From Pollenia angustigena (taxonomy: Eukaryota > Arthropoda > Insecta > Diptera > Polleniidae), in the NCBI GenBank assembly GCA_930367215.1, contig OV884058.1:214996208-215060207 (forward strand): a DNA stretch of 64,000 nucleotides. The letters are read 5' to 3'. A program made the position numbers and the translations under genes. Under the pieces are notes generated by a model that was not told where the DNA came from, ran no database searches, and saw only the letters and a list, made by a program, of their open reading frames with translations. Shown piece by piece: positions 32,010 through 43,027 of this stretch (positions are counted from its first letter, which is position 1; each line of letters opens with the position of its first letter).

Positions 32010-33010
32010 TTAAAGGGCCAATGTCAAAATTTTTACTTTTAAAAATATTGCAATTGAAGTTTTTTATACAAATATTCTTAGTGAGCAACACCCTAATGAA
32101 GTTCTTCTGTGTAAAATTAGACATTGGATGTTTCAGCAAAATAAACGCGTTACAAAAGCCATTCCTGTCAGCTGTTTTTTATTTGTTTACTTATTTGTGC
32201 ATTAAAAACGGGTTCGAAAGTATATAAAGATTTTGTGATTTTATTGAAATTATTCTTTTTAGATAAATATTCAGGGGTGTCATGGAAATCGAAAACGTAA
32301 AACGAAAGAATTTTAAGAGTCGTTTTTAAATAAGATTTATGTAATAAAAAATTTTATGACAATTATTATACAAATAATGCTCTATTAAACAGAATTTTTA
32401 AAAAAAAATTGTAAAAATTAGATTTAAAGTTTAATAAAAAAGAACTGCCAAATTCTTTCGTTTAACGTTTTCGATTTCCATGACACCCCTGATTGTATGT
32501 TTTTTAAACTCTTCAATAAGTTTTTCTTTCAAGATTCACAAATTTGTTAAATTATTATTTTTTATTGTCAGCTGCTTACTTGTCAAAAATACACAACGCG
32601 TTAAAAAGTTCAAAGTTAACCAACTTTCCGGCGCAAACGCGTCAAAATATTTTTCATGTAGCTTGTTCTATGCAAATACACTAGTTTAACTTTTTTTGAC
32701 AGAAGGAGACAGAACGCGCGCGCACTAACGCGTGTTATGTATTTCTACCTTAAGAGTAACGTAACCTTACGGTCAAAAATGAAGACCAATCTATTTCTTA
32801 CAGATTGAGACGTAACATCTTACTGATAACTATAATCGCTAACTGAGCCTTAAGAAAAGAAACGTAATTTAACAATCAACTAACAACAACAATTTTTTGA
32901 TATTAGCCCTTTAAGATCCAATCCACAGATTTAGGATTGCTCCTGATAATTTTACGATAATATAATGTTATCATAATAATTTTTGAATTTATCTTATCAT
33001 AGCATACGTT
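32010..33010. repeat. Repeat shared with 46506-46740, interrupted here by about 740 bases
   Basis: GTGAGCAACACCCTAATGAA at 32081 and AAGAAAAGAAACGTAATTTA at 32871 onward are contiguous in the copy at 46509-46700. The extra segment (about 32130-32870) includes the MITE at 32272-32491. No gene supported. Confidence 0.75.
32272..32491. mobile_element. 220-bp MITE
   Basis: Near-perfect inverted ends of about 40 bases: CAGGGGTGTCATGGAAATCG and CGATTTCCATGACACCCCTG, then AAAACGTAAAACGAAAGAA mirrored. ATT flanks both sides (32269-32271, 32492-32494). Confidence 0.85.
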
Positions 33011-33356
33011 AAATAATAATAGTAGAAAGATGTTTTTATGGGGAATATATTAAATTAAAGACCGATTCTCACCATTTACATAGACTTTGTACTTGGAACA
33101 ATTAAAATGTATTTATCAAATTATGCACAAAATTGCAACTTGCGCTCAAGGTGAACATTTACAGACAACCAGCCAGACGGACGGATGGGCATCGTTAAAT
33201 CACTTTAAAAAGTGATTCTCAGTCGATCGGTGTACTCACAGATTGGTTTAGATTTCTATGTATTGCACACATCGCCAAAAACGTAATTGCTTTTTTCTTA
33301 ATTTCTGCTCTTATGTAAAACTTGAAAGTTTAAAATAACATTATGTTTAATGACAT

Positions 33357-33612
33357 GGAGGGTTCAAAGCTGAACCGAACCAAGTCATCAAATAAAATGC
33401 TTATATGTATTTCAAAACTCGTGTGAAATTCTTCGCAAAGTTTAACTCTATCGAGTTCTGTAACGGACTAAATTAAAAAGTTTTTCGTTCCTAAGGTAAC
33501 GGTAATAAACCCAAGTCAATGGCTCCAGAAATTAATGGAAAACCACTTACTCAACTCAAAATATTATCGAATTTTCATTTTTGACTTGGTTCGCTTCAGC
33601 TCTGAGCCCTCC
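33357..33612. mobile_element. 256-bp MITE
   Basis: Inverted ends GGAGGGTTCAAAGCTGAACC and GCTTCAGCTCTGAGCCCTCC, extending through AACCAAGTCA with few mismatches. A relative with a large insertion is at 38678-39650. Confidence 0.82.
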
Positions 33613-33669
33613 ATATATAGATATTTAAAACAGAAAAGCCATCTGAATTTCGAAAAAAAAAATAGTTTT

Positions 33670-33960
33670 TGCTGCGAGGCAATAAAATAAATCGAATATG
33701 TATCAAAATATGACTTAAAAAGGCAAAATATGCGCTAAAAACTTAAAATATGCTGCAAAAAGGCCCTTTTTTACTAAATTATGAAAAAATATGCCCCAAA
33801 CGTTAAAATATGCCAATATATGCACTAACAAATCGATGCCAAAATTCATAAAAAGCTCTAAAATAGATAGATATATTATTTCTGGCTTCATTGGTGGTAC
33901 AAGGAAAAACATGCAATTGCATATTTGTGGTTTCCCTGGTAATCAATATAAGCTACCCTG
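33670..33960 (-). repeat. Degenerate hAT-like end with AAAATATGC repeats
   Basis: Several (A)AAATATGC units between 33707 and 33830 and a CATATTTGTGG..CCCTGG terminus near 33918-33941 resemble the subterminal TGCATATTTT arrays of the hATs at 11197 and 36564, in reverse. Only one end is recognisable. Confidence 0.5.
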
Positions 33961-34439
33961 CAGGAAATGTCACTAGTGAACCTGTACTGATTCACTATTG
34001 TAACAATCACCAGTACTAGAGTCATAATATACCCCAGACAATGTTATTTACTATAGGCATTTAACATGTGCGTGCCATTGGAAATCTACTACTGACGTTG
34101 GTACTATTGACTAGGTAGTTTTTTTGGGAACATATGAAGACATTGGAACCAGAGAATCATTAGAAAATTTTACTAAATCTAGTCTACACTTTTGGTATGA
34201 ATACGAATGCGTAACAATCTTTTTTTATTATTTCTTCAACTTTTATAGGAATTATATTTCTCAGTTTTTATTGATAAAAAAATGTTTCGTATTAAAGGCA
34301 ATTATAGTGGCAAATGTAGTTGACAATGTCCCTAAACCCTGCAAATAATATTGGACCACCTGATCCATTTTAATAAAATGGACTACTCCATGGACTGGTC
34401 CGATGTAATGCAGGCATGGACCATGGCATTGTTAAAAAG

Positions 34440-35645
34440 TGTTTGTAGTGAGACGACATGTCTTCGTTTTTTAACGACATGCTTTCGTTTTTAAACGACT
34501 TCAAATCTAAACCTCTTGAGTATACCATGGAGTAGTTTTAAAACTACTCCTTAGTAGTCCAAAGGTGGGTTATATGGTCCTCCCCTAGGACATCGCAATG
34601 TTAAATATACCATGTTTTTCCATACGACTGGGTTACTTTTGGACTAGTCCTAGTCACTTGTGGGTTACTCTTTACACGCGTGTTTGGACTGGTCCTATTA
34701 TTTGCATGGAAAAAAGTCGACTAAACTTGTGACTTGGAGACACTTGCACCCAGGTTTCCTTAAGGGTAAGTACTAGGGCTTCCCGGAAATCCCGGGATTT
34801 TCGGGTTTAGGCGAATCCCGAGATTTCTGATTTCTAATCCCTGGATTTTCGGGATCCCGATTTTATTATATTATCGTTTACAACTCTGTGTTAGTGCGGT
34901 TAACAAAACCATAAAAAATTTACAACTCATTACTAGCAGTTGTTCAATTTAAACTCAACTGAGTTGCGTTTTAAACTATAATATTGGCAAAAATAATAAA
35001 ACAAAATTCACTTCACCGGAAAAATCTGAGTTTTATACAACGTTAAACTAAGTTTAAACTTAATCCACATCACAAAAACCCGGCCTGAGAAAACTTAAAA
35101 AAATATTTGGACAATTTTAAAATTCATTTAAAACTATTAATTTTAAAAGATTTTATTATTCGCGCTTAATTCCCAGTTTTTATTCTTGATAAAAACACTT
35201 GAAATTTATTGTTGATGGGATAAGCTATTCCTACGCATTTCACTGGTTGCTTAGGCCAGATCATCAGGAAACTTCATCCATAAAGATTTTAGAAAAACTA
35301 AAGATATTAAACCAAATAAAACTGTTAAACGTAACAGACTTATAAGCAACAGTTCTACTTGTAACAATATCAAAGTTTAAACAAAAGCATCAACAATAAA
35401 CAGTGAGTTTATCTCATCTTACATTCCCCACTACAATTGATTGGAATTCCCCCAACATTAATTGTAGTTGTAAGTAGGTTAAGTAAAACAAACTGAAAAC
35501 AAAAACAAATTTCAAATACATGATTGCCAATTAAGTTTTTTTCCGCAAAGGAGTAGTCTTGAAACTGTTCCATGGAGGATTAGTTTTGAAGTCGTTTAAA
35601 AACGAAAACATGTCGTTAAAAAACGATGACATGTTAAAAAACGAA
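34440..35645. mobile_element. Inverted-repeat element with nested insertion
   Basis: The arm 34453-34545 (contains CGTTTTTTAACGACATG and CGTTTTTAAACGACTTC) is mirrored at about 35556-35634. Between the arms lie a CCCGGGATTTTCGGG-rich patch (34775-34860) resembling a different transposon end, and the repeat at 35170-35460. Outer ends not exactly defined. Confidence 0.6.
35170..35460. repeat. Uninterrupted copy of the repeat hit by the BEL/Pao element
   Basis: Matches 20755-20840 joined to 28015-28170, with the single TCAGG at 35264-35268. On the minus strand the right boundary reads TGTTGGGGGAATTCCAATCA, so it may be a solo LTR of another retrotransposon in reverse. That last point is a guess. 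Confidence 0.65.
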
Positions 35646-36563
35646 ATATGTATGTGCTATTGTATATTTGTATTTATTCGTTTAGCTTTACAGACGACAT
35701 TGTAACTTCCTGTAACTTCATCGTCATTGTCTTCTACGCAGTTGTTGACGACAAAGTAGAATCCAATGTACTCTATATAGTCATTAAAGACAATATGAAC
35801 GACTATTCATCAACGAATATATTGTAGTGTACCTCATAAGTTGCCACCGCATACCCTTAGACCACTCTGATTATTACATATGCCAACTAAAACAGAGTAG
35901 GGTGTTTTACTAGATTAAATAACGGCAAACTGACTGACAGCAAATATAAAAACAAAACTGATCAATCTAAATTGAGTGAATAATGTAATTGAGTGCATTC
36001 TAAACTCAAAACATTCTGATTGGGCAAGAACAATTGCAGGGAGTAAATCAATAATATTTAAATGATTAATATTGACATTTTCATAATACCGACAGAGAAA
36101 AACATAGCTCTGTCGATAATTAGGATAAGTTAGAACGGCTAAGCCAAAATCTCAAACATAGTATATAAGCACTTGTAAATTTAAATAAAATCAGACTTGA
36201 AAATTAACAACTAAAAATTTGGCAATTACTTGCCTTGTGTTTTAATTTGAGAGGCTCAATCTTTCCGGCAGTTCTTTTGAACGCCTATTCACTGGCTGAA
36301 ACCCTGACAGCTGTTTAATAACCATGCGATATTCGGCTATGCCGAATCTTATATATCCTTCAACATGGTTGGGAAGGAACAGAAGTTAATATATACGTAT
36401 ATTTAAATATATGTATGTATATGGATATACATATGTAGTATAAATCGCTTAATTAATTGCATTTAATTATTTGCACATGTTTACGTGCTATTAAATATAT
36501 TAAAAGACAAAATTAATTATAAAAAAATAGTAATTTTTGGGACTTCAGTATTTTGGTTATAAC
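35646..36563. other. Unassigned AT-rich DNA with a short ATACCC-type fragment
   Basis: ATATTCGGCTATGCCGAATC then TTATATATCC at about 36328-36360 is the closing end of the ATACCC-type repeat in reverse. The rest shows no supported gene. Confidence 0.5.
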
Positions 36564-37282
36564 TAGGGATGCGATTTCCATGCAGATGCATGTTTTTTGT
36601 CGCTAGTGTAAAATCGATGTCGACCAATTATCTTTCCGAATCAATAAATATGCATTAATATGGCATCGATTTGTTTTTGCATATTGTTGCATATTTTGGT
36701 GAACATGCATATTTTTGCATATTTTGGTTTTAAATGCTTATTTTTGCATATTTTAACATTTTTGAGTGACATATTTTTTTAAATTTCCATATTATAAAAA
36801 ACAAGTTCTTCAAAAAATTTCCAAATTGTATACATACAAAAAAAAAAATTTATTACAGGTGGTCTTAAAAGCCCTGCTGATATTAGCGAAAATCACTGTT
36901 GGATGTCAATATTTTGTTCATTCTCTTTTATTATCCTTGTTTCTGTTTTGTTTTATTTCTGTTTTTGACATTGTACAATGATTTTACAAAAACAAATTGC
37001 TTGTGGTTTTTGTACGAGTTGTACTTGTTGCAGTACCGAGATTACCTGGGATGAATTCGCCTTGGTAGTTATTTAAATTAAATTTTTTTAAATATAATAC
37101 CTGAATAACAGTAGAATCTTTTATTTTGTTTTGTTTTAAATGAAATAAAAAAAACAAATGCTTTCTTATTGAAAATGGTCAAATTTTTAGTGCATATTTT
37201 TTTTAATGCATATTTTGGAGTTTTAAGTGCATATGTTATGCGCATATTTTCGATGTTTTAGTGAATGAAAATCTCATCCCTA
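36564..37282. mobile_element. 719-bp non-autonomous hAT element
   Basis: Ends TAGGGATGCGATTTCCATGC and TGAATGAAAATCTCATCCCTA are inverted repeats, flanked by GTTATAAC (36556-36563) and GTTATAGC (37283-37290), an 8-bp target duplication with one change. TGCATATTTTG motifs are arrayed subterminally on both sides. No transposase; the frame at 36766-36981 is not supported. Confidence 0.82.
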
Positions 37283-37421
37283 GTTATAGCTTATAACATA
37301 TTTAACTGATTTGACGGATTTATATACCGTCGTGTCAAAGAAGATATTAACCATTTACTTGGGTTATAAATCTTGGACTCGGGAAGATCTATGGTGCCAT
37401 AACTTTTTTGTATCTGATCCG

Positions 37422-38056
37422 GGCTTCTACTACCAAAGCAGTAGAAGCCCCAAATAATGACTTGCACAATTTAAAAACGATTATCCGTTATGCTTCTATT
37501 GATGAGACAGTTTCGCGTCAGTTGGTGAAGATATTCTGTGGACATCTCTGGTATCTTAGTGGCGAAGCTGTTGCTTTTGCATTATTTGATAAGAATGTAC
37601 CCTTTGATACCAAGCGAAAAATGGCAGATGCAATTCGTACATTTGAGAGAGAGATAAAGAGAAATACGCGGAAGAACTGTCGGGTAGTCACATGGAGGAA
37701 TCTTATGATGAAGATAGCGGGGCAGAAGAGGGTAGAGTAAATATTTCTCCAGTATATTTTTGCGACTTCGCAATTGTTAAAAGAATTTCATTGTCACCAA
37801 AAGAAGTAAACGAAGAGTTCATGGAGAAAAATTTGAGTCATTATGTTACACCTGACACAGGAAAAATTTTTAATCGCCTCGGATTGTCAAAAGATGTTCT
37901 TGATCCATAAACTTGGGAAAAGCATGAAGACTACCAACAATAACTAGAAACACTGCTTAAATTGCATGTTGTAAACGATTCTGCCGAAAGAGGTGTAAAA
38001 CTAATAGAGTGATACAACAATATTTTGTGCCGCAACGAGAAAGAAAATATATTTCT
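37422..38056 (+). pseudogene. Remnant of a mobile-element-associated protein family (unnamed)
   Basis: A frame from about 37422 reads APNNDLHNLKTIIRYASID, then GHLWYLSGEAVAFALFD. After a frameshift near 37690 a second frame (37692-37910) continues with LSHYVTPDTGKIFNRLGLS. After a stop the text resumes as TWEKHEDYQQ and VVNDSAERGVKLIE. The order of these blocks (WYLSEE-like, VT..T..F..L, VVND.AERGV) matches a protein I remember recurring in many copies in invertebrate genomes. I cannot name the element class. Two or more stops and one frameshift make this copy dead. Upstream, 37355-37421 is ATACCC-type repeat in reverse, so the 5' end is lost. Confidence 0.6.
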
Positions 38057-38071
38057 ACTGACTCCTCTATA

Positions 38072-38545
38072 GGTGCAATTAAAGTAGTTAGGTCGAGAGG
38101 ACAAATTTATAAGACCTTAATTGAAGGAAAGTACCCTTAGGAGCAGATATGAAAGGTTGGCGTCTTCCACAAAAATGTTGTGTGAGAAAAATCAATGGTT
38201 GATCATACGTTTAACCCCTTCAGAGGCGTCCTGAAAGTAGTCAGAACTAGGGGGCAAATGTGTAAATCTTTATTTGAAGGGGAAGTACCCTAAGGAGCAG
38301 AGATTGAAGGTTAGAATGTTGTACAAAACTGTTGGGGAGGAAAAATCAATGGGGGTTTGTCATACACCAGAGGCGCCCCGAAACTTGTTAGGACGATAGG
38401 GGTAAAATTTATAAAAAACTCAATTTTGTAGGGCAAGCCCCTTAAGAAGCGAAAATAGGGTACAAGTATGTTTTACAAAAATGTTGGGAAGAAAAAATTA
38501 ATGGGGGTCAGTCTTACATTTTACTACTCTAGGTGCGACTCCGCG
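38072..38545. repeat. Degenerate minisatellite, about 150-bp unit, three copies
   Basis: Units start at about 38082, 38234 and 38381, with a partial fourth near 38542. Each has a G-rich AGAGG/GAGGCG start, a ..GGAGCAGA.. block, and an AAAATGTTG..GAAAAATCAATGG block. Divergence is substantial. No coding evidence. Confidence 0.75.
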
Positions 38546-38677
38546 ACAGTAATTGGACATTTTATGCATTTTTTCACTTTTAGCTTGAACTTTGAGCACG
38601 ATGAGGAGCCATTTGCCCTCAACCAAACTCCCCCATATTTTGTCACATGTATATTTTTCCAAGCAAAAAATTTCATA

Positions 38678-39650
38678 TGAAGGGTTCAGAGCTGAACCGA
38701 ACCAAGTCATTAAACAAAATACATATGGGCATTTCCTGGGGTCACGAATGTACGTTCGTACGCTTTTGATGTACAAATAATATAGAATACAAAACTTTTC
38801 CTAGCATTTTTTTTGCGATTCGATAGCATTTGGGTAGCTCTATGTTAAGTACAAAAGATGGATTTCATCGAGTTTAAATTTTCATAATAAAAGTTATAAA
38901 CGTGTGGTCACGAACGTACGCAATATAGAAGTCAACTTCGGCTGAGAGTAGTGAAATGTAAAAATCTGCGTAATGAAACGGAATTTGCAAAAGTGATTAA
39001 TTTATTTTAAAAGTGTACTAATGTAGGTCTCCATCCAGTATTTACAAAATAAAATATATCTCTTGGTTTTTATTAAATTGGCTTATGTACCGGTCGCGAA
39101 CGTACGATTTTTCCATATGTTTTTTTATTATTATCACCATGCATTTTACCATAAATGTCATCAAATTTCTTTAACAAAAAAACTTAATACTCCTTTTACA
39201 ATTAATTGTAATGGAGAGATTATGAAGAAAGAATTTAAACATAACATATTTTTTGCATATAAAAATGTCTATAGAAGTAGAAAATACAGGAAATTATAAA
39301 ATTTTCCAGTTTCCAGCCCAATTTTCTCAGGTAAAACAGCTCAGATATGCTAGGAAACTATTCTTTTATAAGAACATAGACTTTTTTTCTAATAATAAAC
39401 AATAAAAGACGATGATAATTAACATTTTGTTTTTTCATCCTGGTAGACTATTCTGGGGAAATGCCCATATACATTATGTATTTCAACATTGGTGCAAAAT
39501 TCGCCGCAAAGTTCAAATCTATCCAGCTCTGTAACGAACTAAATCTAAAAGTGTCGCGTTCCAAAGGTAGCGGTTATAAGCCCAAGTCAATGGCTTCAGT
39601 AATTAATGGCAGTTCACCTCCTCAAAAATATACTCTTTTTAAATGAATTA
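38678..39650. mobile_element. Relative of the 33357 MITE carrying an insertion of about 730 bp
   Basis: AGGGTTCAGAGCTGAACCGA at 38681 and the 39465-39640 segment (AAGTTCAAATCTATCCAGCT, AGCCCAAGTCAATGG) match the two halves of 33357-33612. The insertion is bounded by ATATGGGCATTTCC and GGGGAAATGCCCATAT, which are inverted relative to each other. GTCACGAACGTACG-like motifs occur at 38742, 38914 and 39092 inside it. No transposase recognised. Confidence 0.6.
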
Positions 39651-39699
39651 TATTATATGTATATATATAAGAAAATCTAAATTATTATATATGTTTTCG

Positions 39700-40182
39700 G
39701 GGTTAATGGAAAAGTGACGCAAATACAAATGAGTTGTCATATTGTTCACACAGCCAATCCTTTTCAAATGACAACCTCACCCTCTGTCCAGAAAGGACTT
39801 GGTGACCCCTGTTTTTGACAAACGAGGCCCTGTCGACCGATCTTAGGCGGTATAACCTTAACAACCGCCCAGAGGAAAGTCTCTTGCCAACCTGGAGTGT
39901 CAGCGAACCCTGAATGGCCAAAGTGCTTCTCAGGAAGTAGGAGATCGCGAATACTGGATCCTCTGAAACACTGGCTCCAAACACAGCACGTTTGGGTGCT
40001 TAGATAGCAGCCCTATCACCAAACTAGGGAACGAAGGCTAGCAACCTACGTTTCTGAACTTAAATTACTAACGAATCGCTAAAAATGAATCAAAATAAAC
40101 CGAATTACTTGATGACGACATTTGGCTATCGTATACGGACTATGATTGGATTGGCGCCCTATGCTCCAGTGGGAGTTAAAGG

Positions 40183-40185
<3 letters not shown>
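39700..40185. other. GC-richer block of unknown identity
   Basis: Noticeably richer in G+C than its surroundings, with an open minus-strand frame (39703-39984, 93 codons) and, on the plus strand, a short frame from 40085. Neither shows a domain I recognise. It could be the UTR of a LINE or a decayed exon. Confidence 0.35.

Positions 40186-40220
<35 letters not shown>
40186..40220. repeat. (AT)n microsatellite
   Basis: Uninterrupted AT dinucleotides over about 35 bases. Confidence 0.95.
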
Positions 40221-40221
<1 letters not shown>

Positions 40222-40473
40222 TGTCGTGTGTCACCAAATCTCCAAAAAGCAACCTAAGGCCATATGCCCATCACACTGGTAAATATATGTGCCGCTAGGT
40301 TTTAGCAAATACCAGCGTGTGTTTCACCACGCGTTGGTAGTGATAATGATTTGACAGATATTTTCTTTGTGTTACAGCATATTATGTTGTTTTTTTTTTT
40401 TTAAATTGTCCATAATACTTATTCTTCTAATTTGAAATTATTTAATTTATATTGTAACTAAGAGTCAGATTGG

Positions 40474-41036
40474 CTAAAATGTCACGCCAAGAGTACCTTA
40501 CTGGAGCGATGATGAATATGAACATCAAGGTGAAAGAGTGTCAGCGATTGAAATACTATAATACTGTCGGTGTTTCGGATACATTGAAAACAATCCGTTT
40601 TGGATATAAACTGTGGGCGCTTTGCTAGAACAATGGGTACATTTTTCAGTTTGTCCCATACTCGTGCATCCAGTTTTTTTTTAATGAGAGTTTGGGACTC
40701 GATGCATCCGCCATAATAGAACTATTATCGCATTATGAGCATCAAATGCAACGCACCTTCAACTTTAGCAATTTTTGTACCTCTTATTACTTGCCGCGCA
40801 AGCGGCACTGTTCCACCCAATCATGTTACCGGCGCCCCTTCAAAAACTGGCAAAAAAGCCGACTATCCATTCAAAATACGAAATAACGTTATATTAATTC
40901 CTTGGACGAACAATTCTAAAGTTAATCTCGCAAATAATTACGGCAATGATAACAGTGCAACGGTACATCAAGGTATTAAGTTTTTCGTACTTGCACTTGC
41001 CTGTGGAAACGGGGGGTTAACTAAATGCGTACCATA
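40474..41036 (+). other. Possible decayed coding block, unrecognised
   Basis: A 51-codon frame from the ATG at 40478 (MSRQEYLTGAMMNMN) and overlapping frames at 40692-40886 and 40735-41037 lie in moderately GC-rich DNA between two CCAGCGTGTG motifs (40311 and 41098). The 100-residue frame contains PPNHVTGAPSKTGKKA but nothing I can place in a family. It may be a broken element ORF or chance. Confidence 0.3.
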
Positions 41037-41154
41037 AACAACATAAATAACTAAAAAAATTGTACCCAACAAAAGATTGCAAAATACTTTACAGTACCAG
41101 CGTGTGGTCAAACACACGCCAATTTTCATAAAACTACTCGGCGATAGTTTTTTT

Positions 41155-41520
41155 TTTCAATAATGGGTTAAAAAGAAATTTTCCATTAACTTGGGCTATA
41201 AAACTTGAACTCGGAAAGATCTATGGTTCCCGATAATGCATATTTAAAATATAAAAAAATTTTATTTTGGTCATAACTTTTTCGTATCTGAGCCAAGTCT
41301 TTCAGAAAATATTTTCAGAAAAAATTCAGGTTTTTATACAATTTTTGCTATTTTTGTACGGGATGCTGTGTATTGCTAAGCTAAATGTTTGTATGTACCT
41401 AATTTGGAAACCTTTGGCTCTTGACGTTCTTCAGGTAAGCAGAAAAAGGAATACAAATACAACAACAAGGGATTTTTGGAAAAAAAATTTTACCTTCGGT
41501 GAAGGGTATAAAAAATTAAT
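41155..41520 (-). repeat. ATACCC-type repeat, minus orientation
   Basis: Reverse complement of the 10730-10900 region: GAACTCGGAAAGATCTATGG, then CATAACTTTTTCGTATCTGA, ending in GGTGAAGGGTATA at 41498-41511, the inverted opening of the family. Confidence 0.75.
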
Positions 41521-41742
41521 CTTAATAATTTTAATTTTATTATAATAATAATTTTTATCGTTTTATACAAATTTATAAAAGTAAAATAAATATTTTAAAC
41601 AATTTAAACGCCTTTAATTTGAATCCCAACTTTTACAAAGGTTGAAAATCGCTATAAACTATGATGATAAACAAACATCTTTCAAAACAAAGGAACAGTA
41701 TTCCAATATTAAATTTTGTAAAATGGATCAACACAAACATCG

Positions 41743-41937
41743 GTGTTTCTTTCTGGATGCAAGTATTACATTAAAGAGATGCAGGCGGCAAGTTCAGAAT
41801 TGACTGTAAAGTTGCTCTCACTTCCATGGTCTAATGCTGAAGTAGAGAGGGTATTTAGCCAAGTAAACACCGTTAAAAGTAATTTAAGAAAAAGTTTACA
41901 TTTAGCAACCGTTAATTCGGTTTTATCAATTAGGTAA
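41743..41937 (+). pseudogene. hAT transposase C-terminal fragment
   Basis: Contains LLSLPWSNAEVERVFSQVN followed by KSNLRK and VNSVLSIR. This is the hAT dimerisation domain pattern near the C terminus of the transposase. The rest of the protein is missing upstream, so it is a fragment of an old element. It is of a different lineage from the transposase in the 11197 element, whose corresponding segment reads VDVERTLSMLKTV. Confidence 0.8.
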
Positions 41938-41965
41938 ATATTTTTTACCATAACAATAAAATATT

Positions 41966-42915
41966 TATACCAACACAACAATAGCGGAGAGGGTACTATG
42001 CGTTCTTGCTGATGTTTGTAACACCTTAAAATATTGGTCCTTAGCCCACCTTTACGTATACCGATTGACTCAGAATCACTTTCTGAGTTGAATTAACGAT
42101 GTTTGTCCAAGCTTATATTTAGTTGTATCTGACCTTTTTATACCAACGCCACAATAGTGGAGAAGGTAGAATGCATTCTCGTTTGCAACATTTTAAAATA
42201 TTGGTGCTAGAACACTTTGACTAAACCGATCGACTCAGTATCACTTTCTGAGTCGATCTAACGGATGGATGTCCATGTTAACCTTGTGCGCAAATTACAG
42301 GTCGCAATTTTCGAGATAGTTTGATGAAATTTGGTACAAAGGGATCAAGCCTATTGAAAACTGGGCGAATCGGTCCATAATAACACATATCCCACACACA
42401 ATCTTCTTTAAGGAATAGGGTCTTTGAGCCCATAAGCCATCTTATTATGTTGGTATTGAGAAAACATTTGGATTAAACTTATTTTATTGCAATCAAAATC
42501 ATCTTGCCAAATTTTATTGGAATCGGTCCACATTTGACCATAGCTCCCATACAAATACTACTACCGAAATGTTACTACTGACATACAAATTGGCGACAAT
42601 GACTTTTATGATAGCTTCTATGTCAGAACAAAATCTTATGCTAGTGGGTCCAAAATTAACAATAGGTCCCATATAAACCCCCTTCCTTAAATCACTCAAA
42701 AGCAAAAAAATTCATAAAGATGAATTTATCTAAATAATATTCGGCACAAAGAACTTTTATATGAATCTTAAACTCAATTATATAATATTGTTCTGGCGGA
42801 TCCACGATTGCCCATGGGGTCCAAATAGGGTGCACTTGCAAATGTTGTTCTTTTATACTGTGGTGTAGGGTATCACATGGTCCGGCTTAACCGACGGTTT
42901 TTTTTTACTTGTTTA
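41966..42915 (+). repeat. Dispersed repeat family ending in ACTTGTTT, two starts
   Basis: Starts with ATACCAACACAACAATAGCG at 41968 and again with ATACCAACGCCACAATAGTG at about 42142. Both are followed by GACTCAG(A/T)ATCACTTTCTGAGT palindromes near 42066 and 42235. Ends GGTATCACATGGTCCGGCTT and TTTTTACTTGTTT at 42915. The 17.0-17.8 kb and 6.0-6.5 kb segments are diverged members. Confidence 0.75.
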
Positions 42916-43027
42916 ATATAATGATCGTATATTTTTAATTAAGCTCAAGGTCTTTTTTATTAAAAATAAAATTTAAATATTTATTTATTTTTTTAAATAT
43001 TTTCAATATTTTGCTTACCGTTAATTA

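Noticed and set aside
38072..38545. Possible CRISPR-like array
   Set aside because: Units are long, degenerate and contiguous without spacers, in an animal genome.
39703..39984. 93-codon minus-strand frame
   Set aside because: Open probably because of the higher G+C; no domain, promoter or signal visible.
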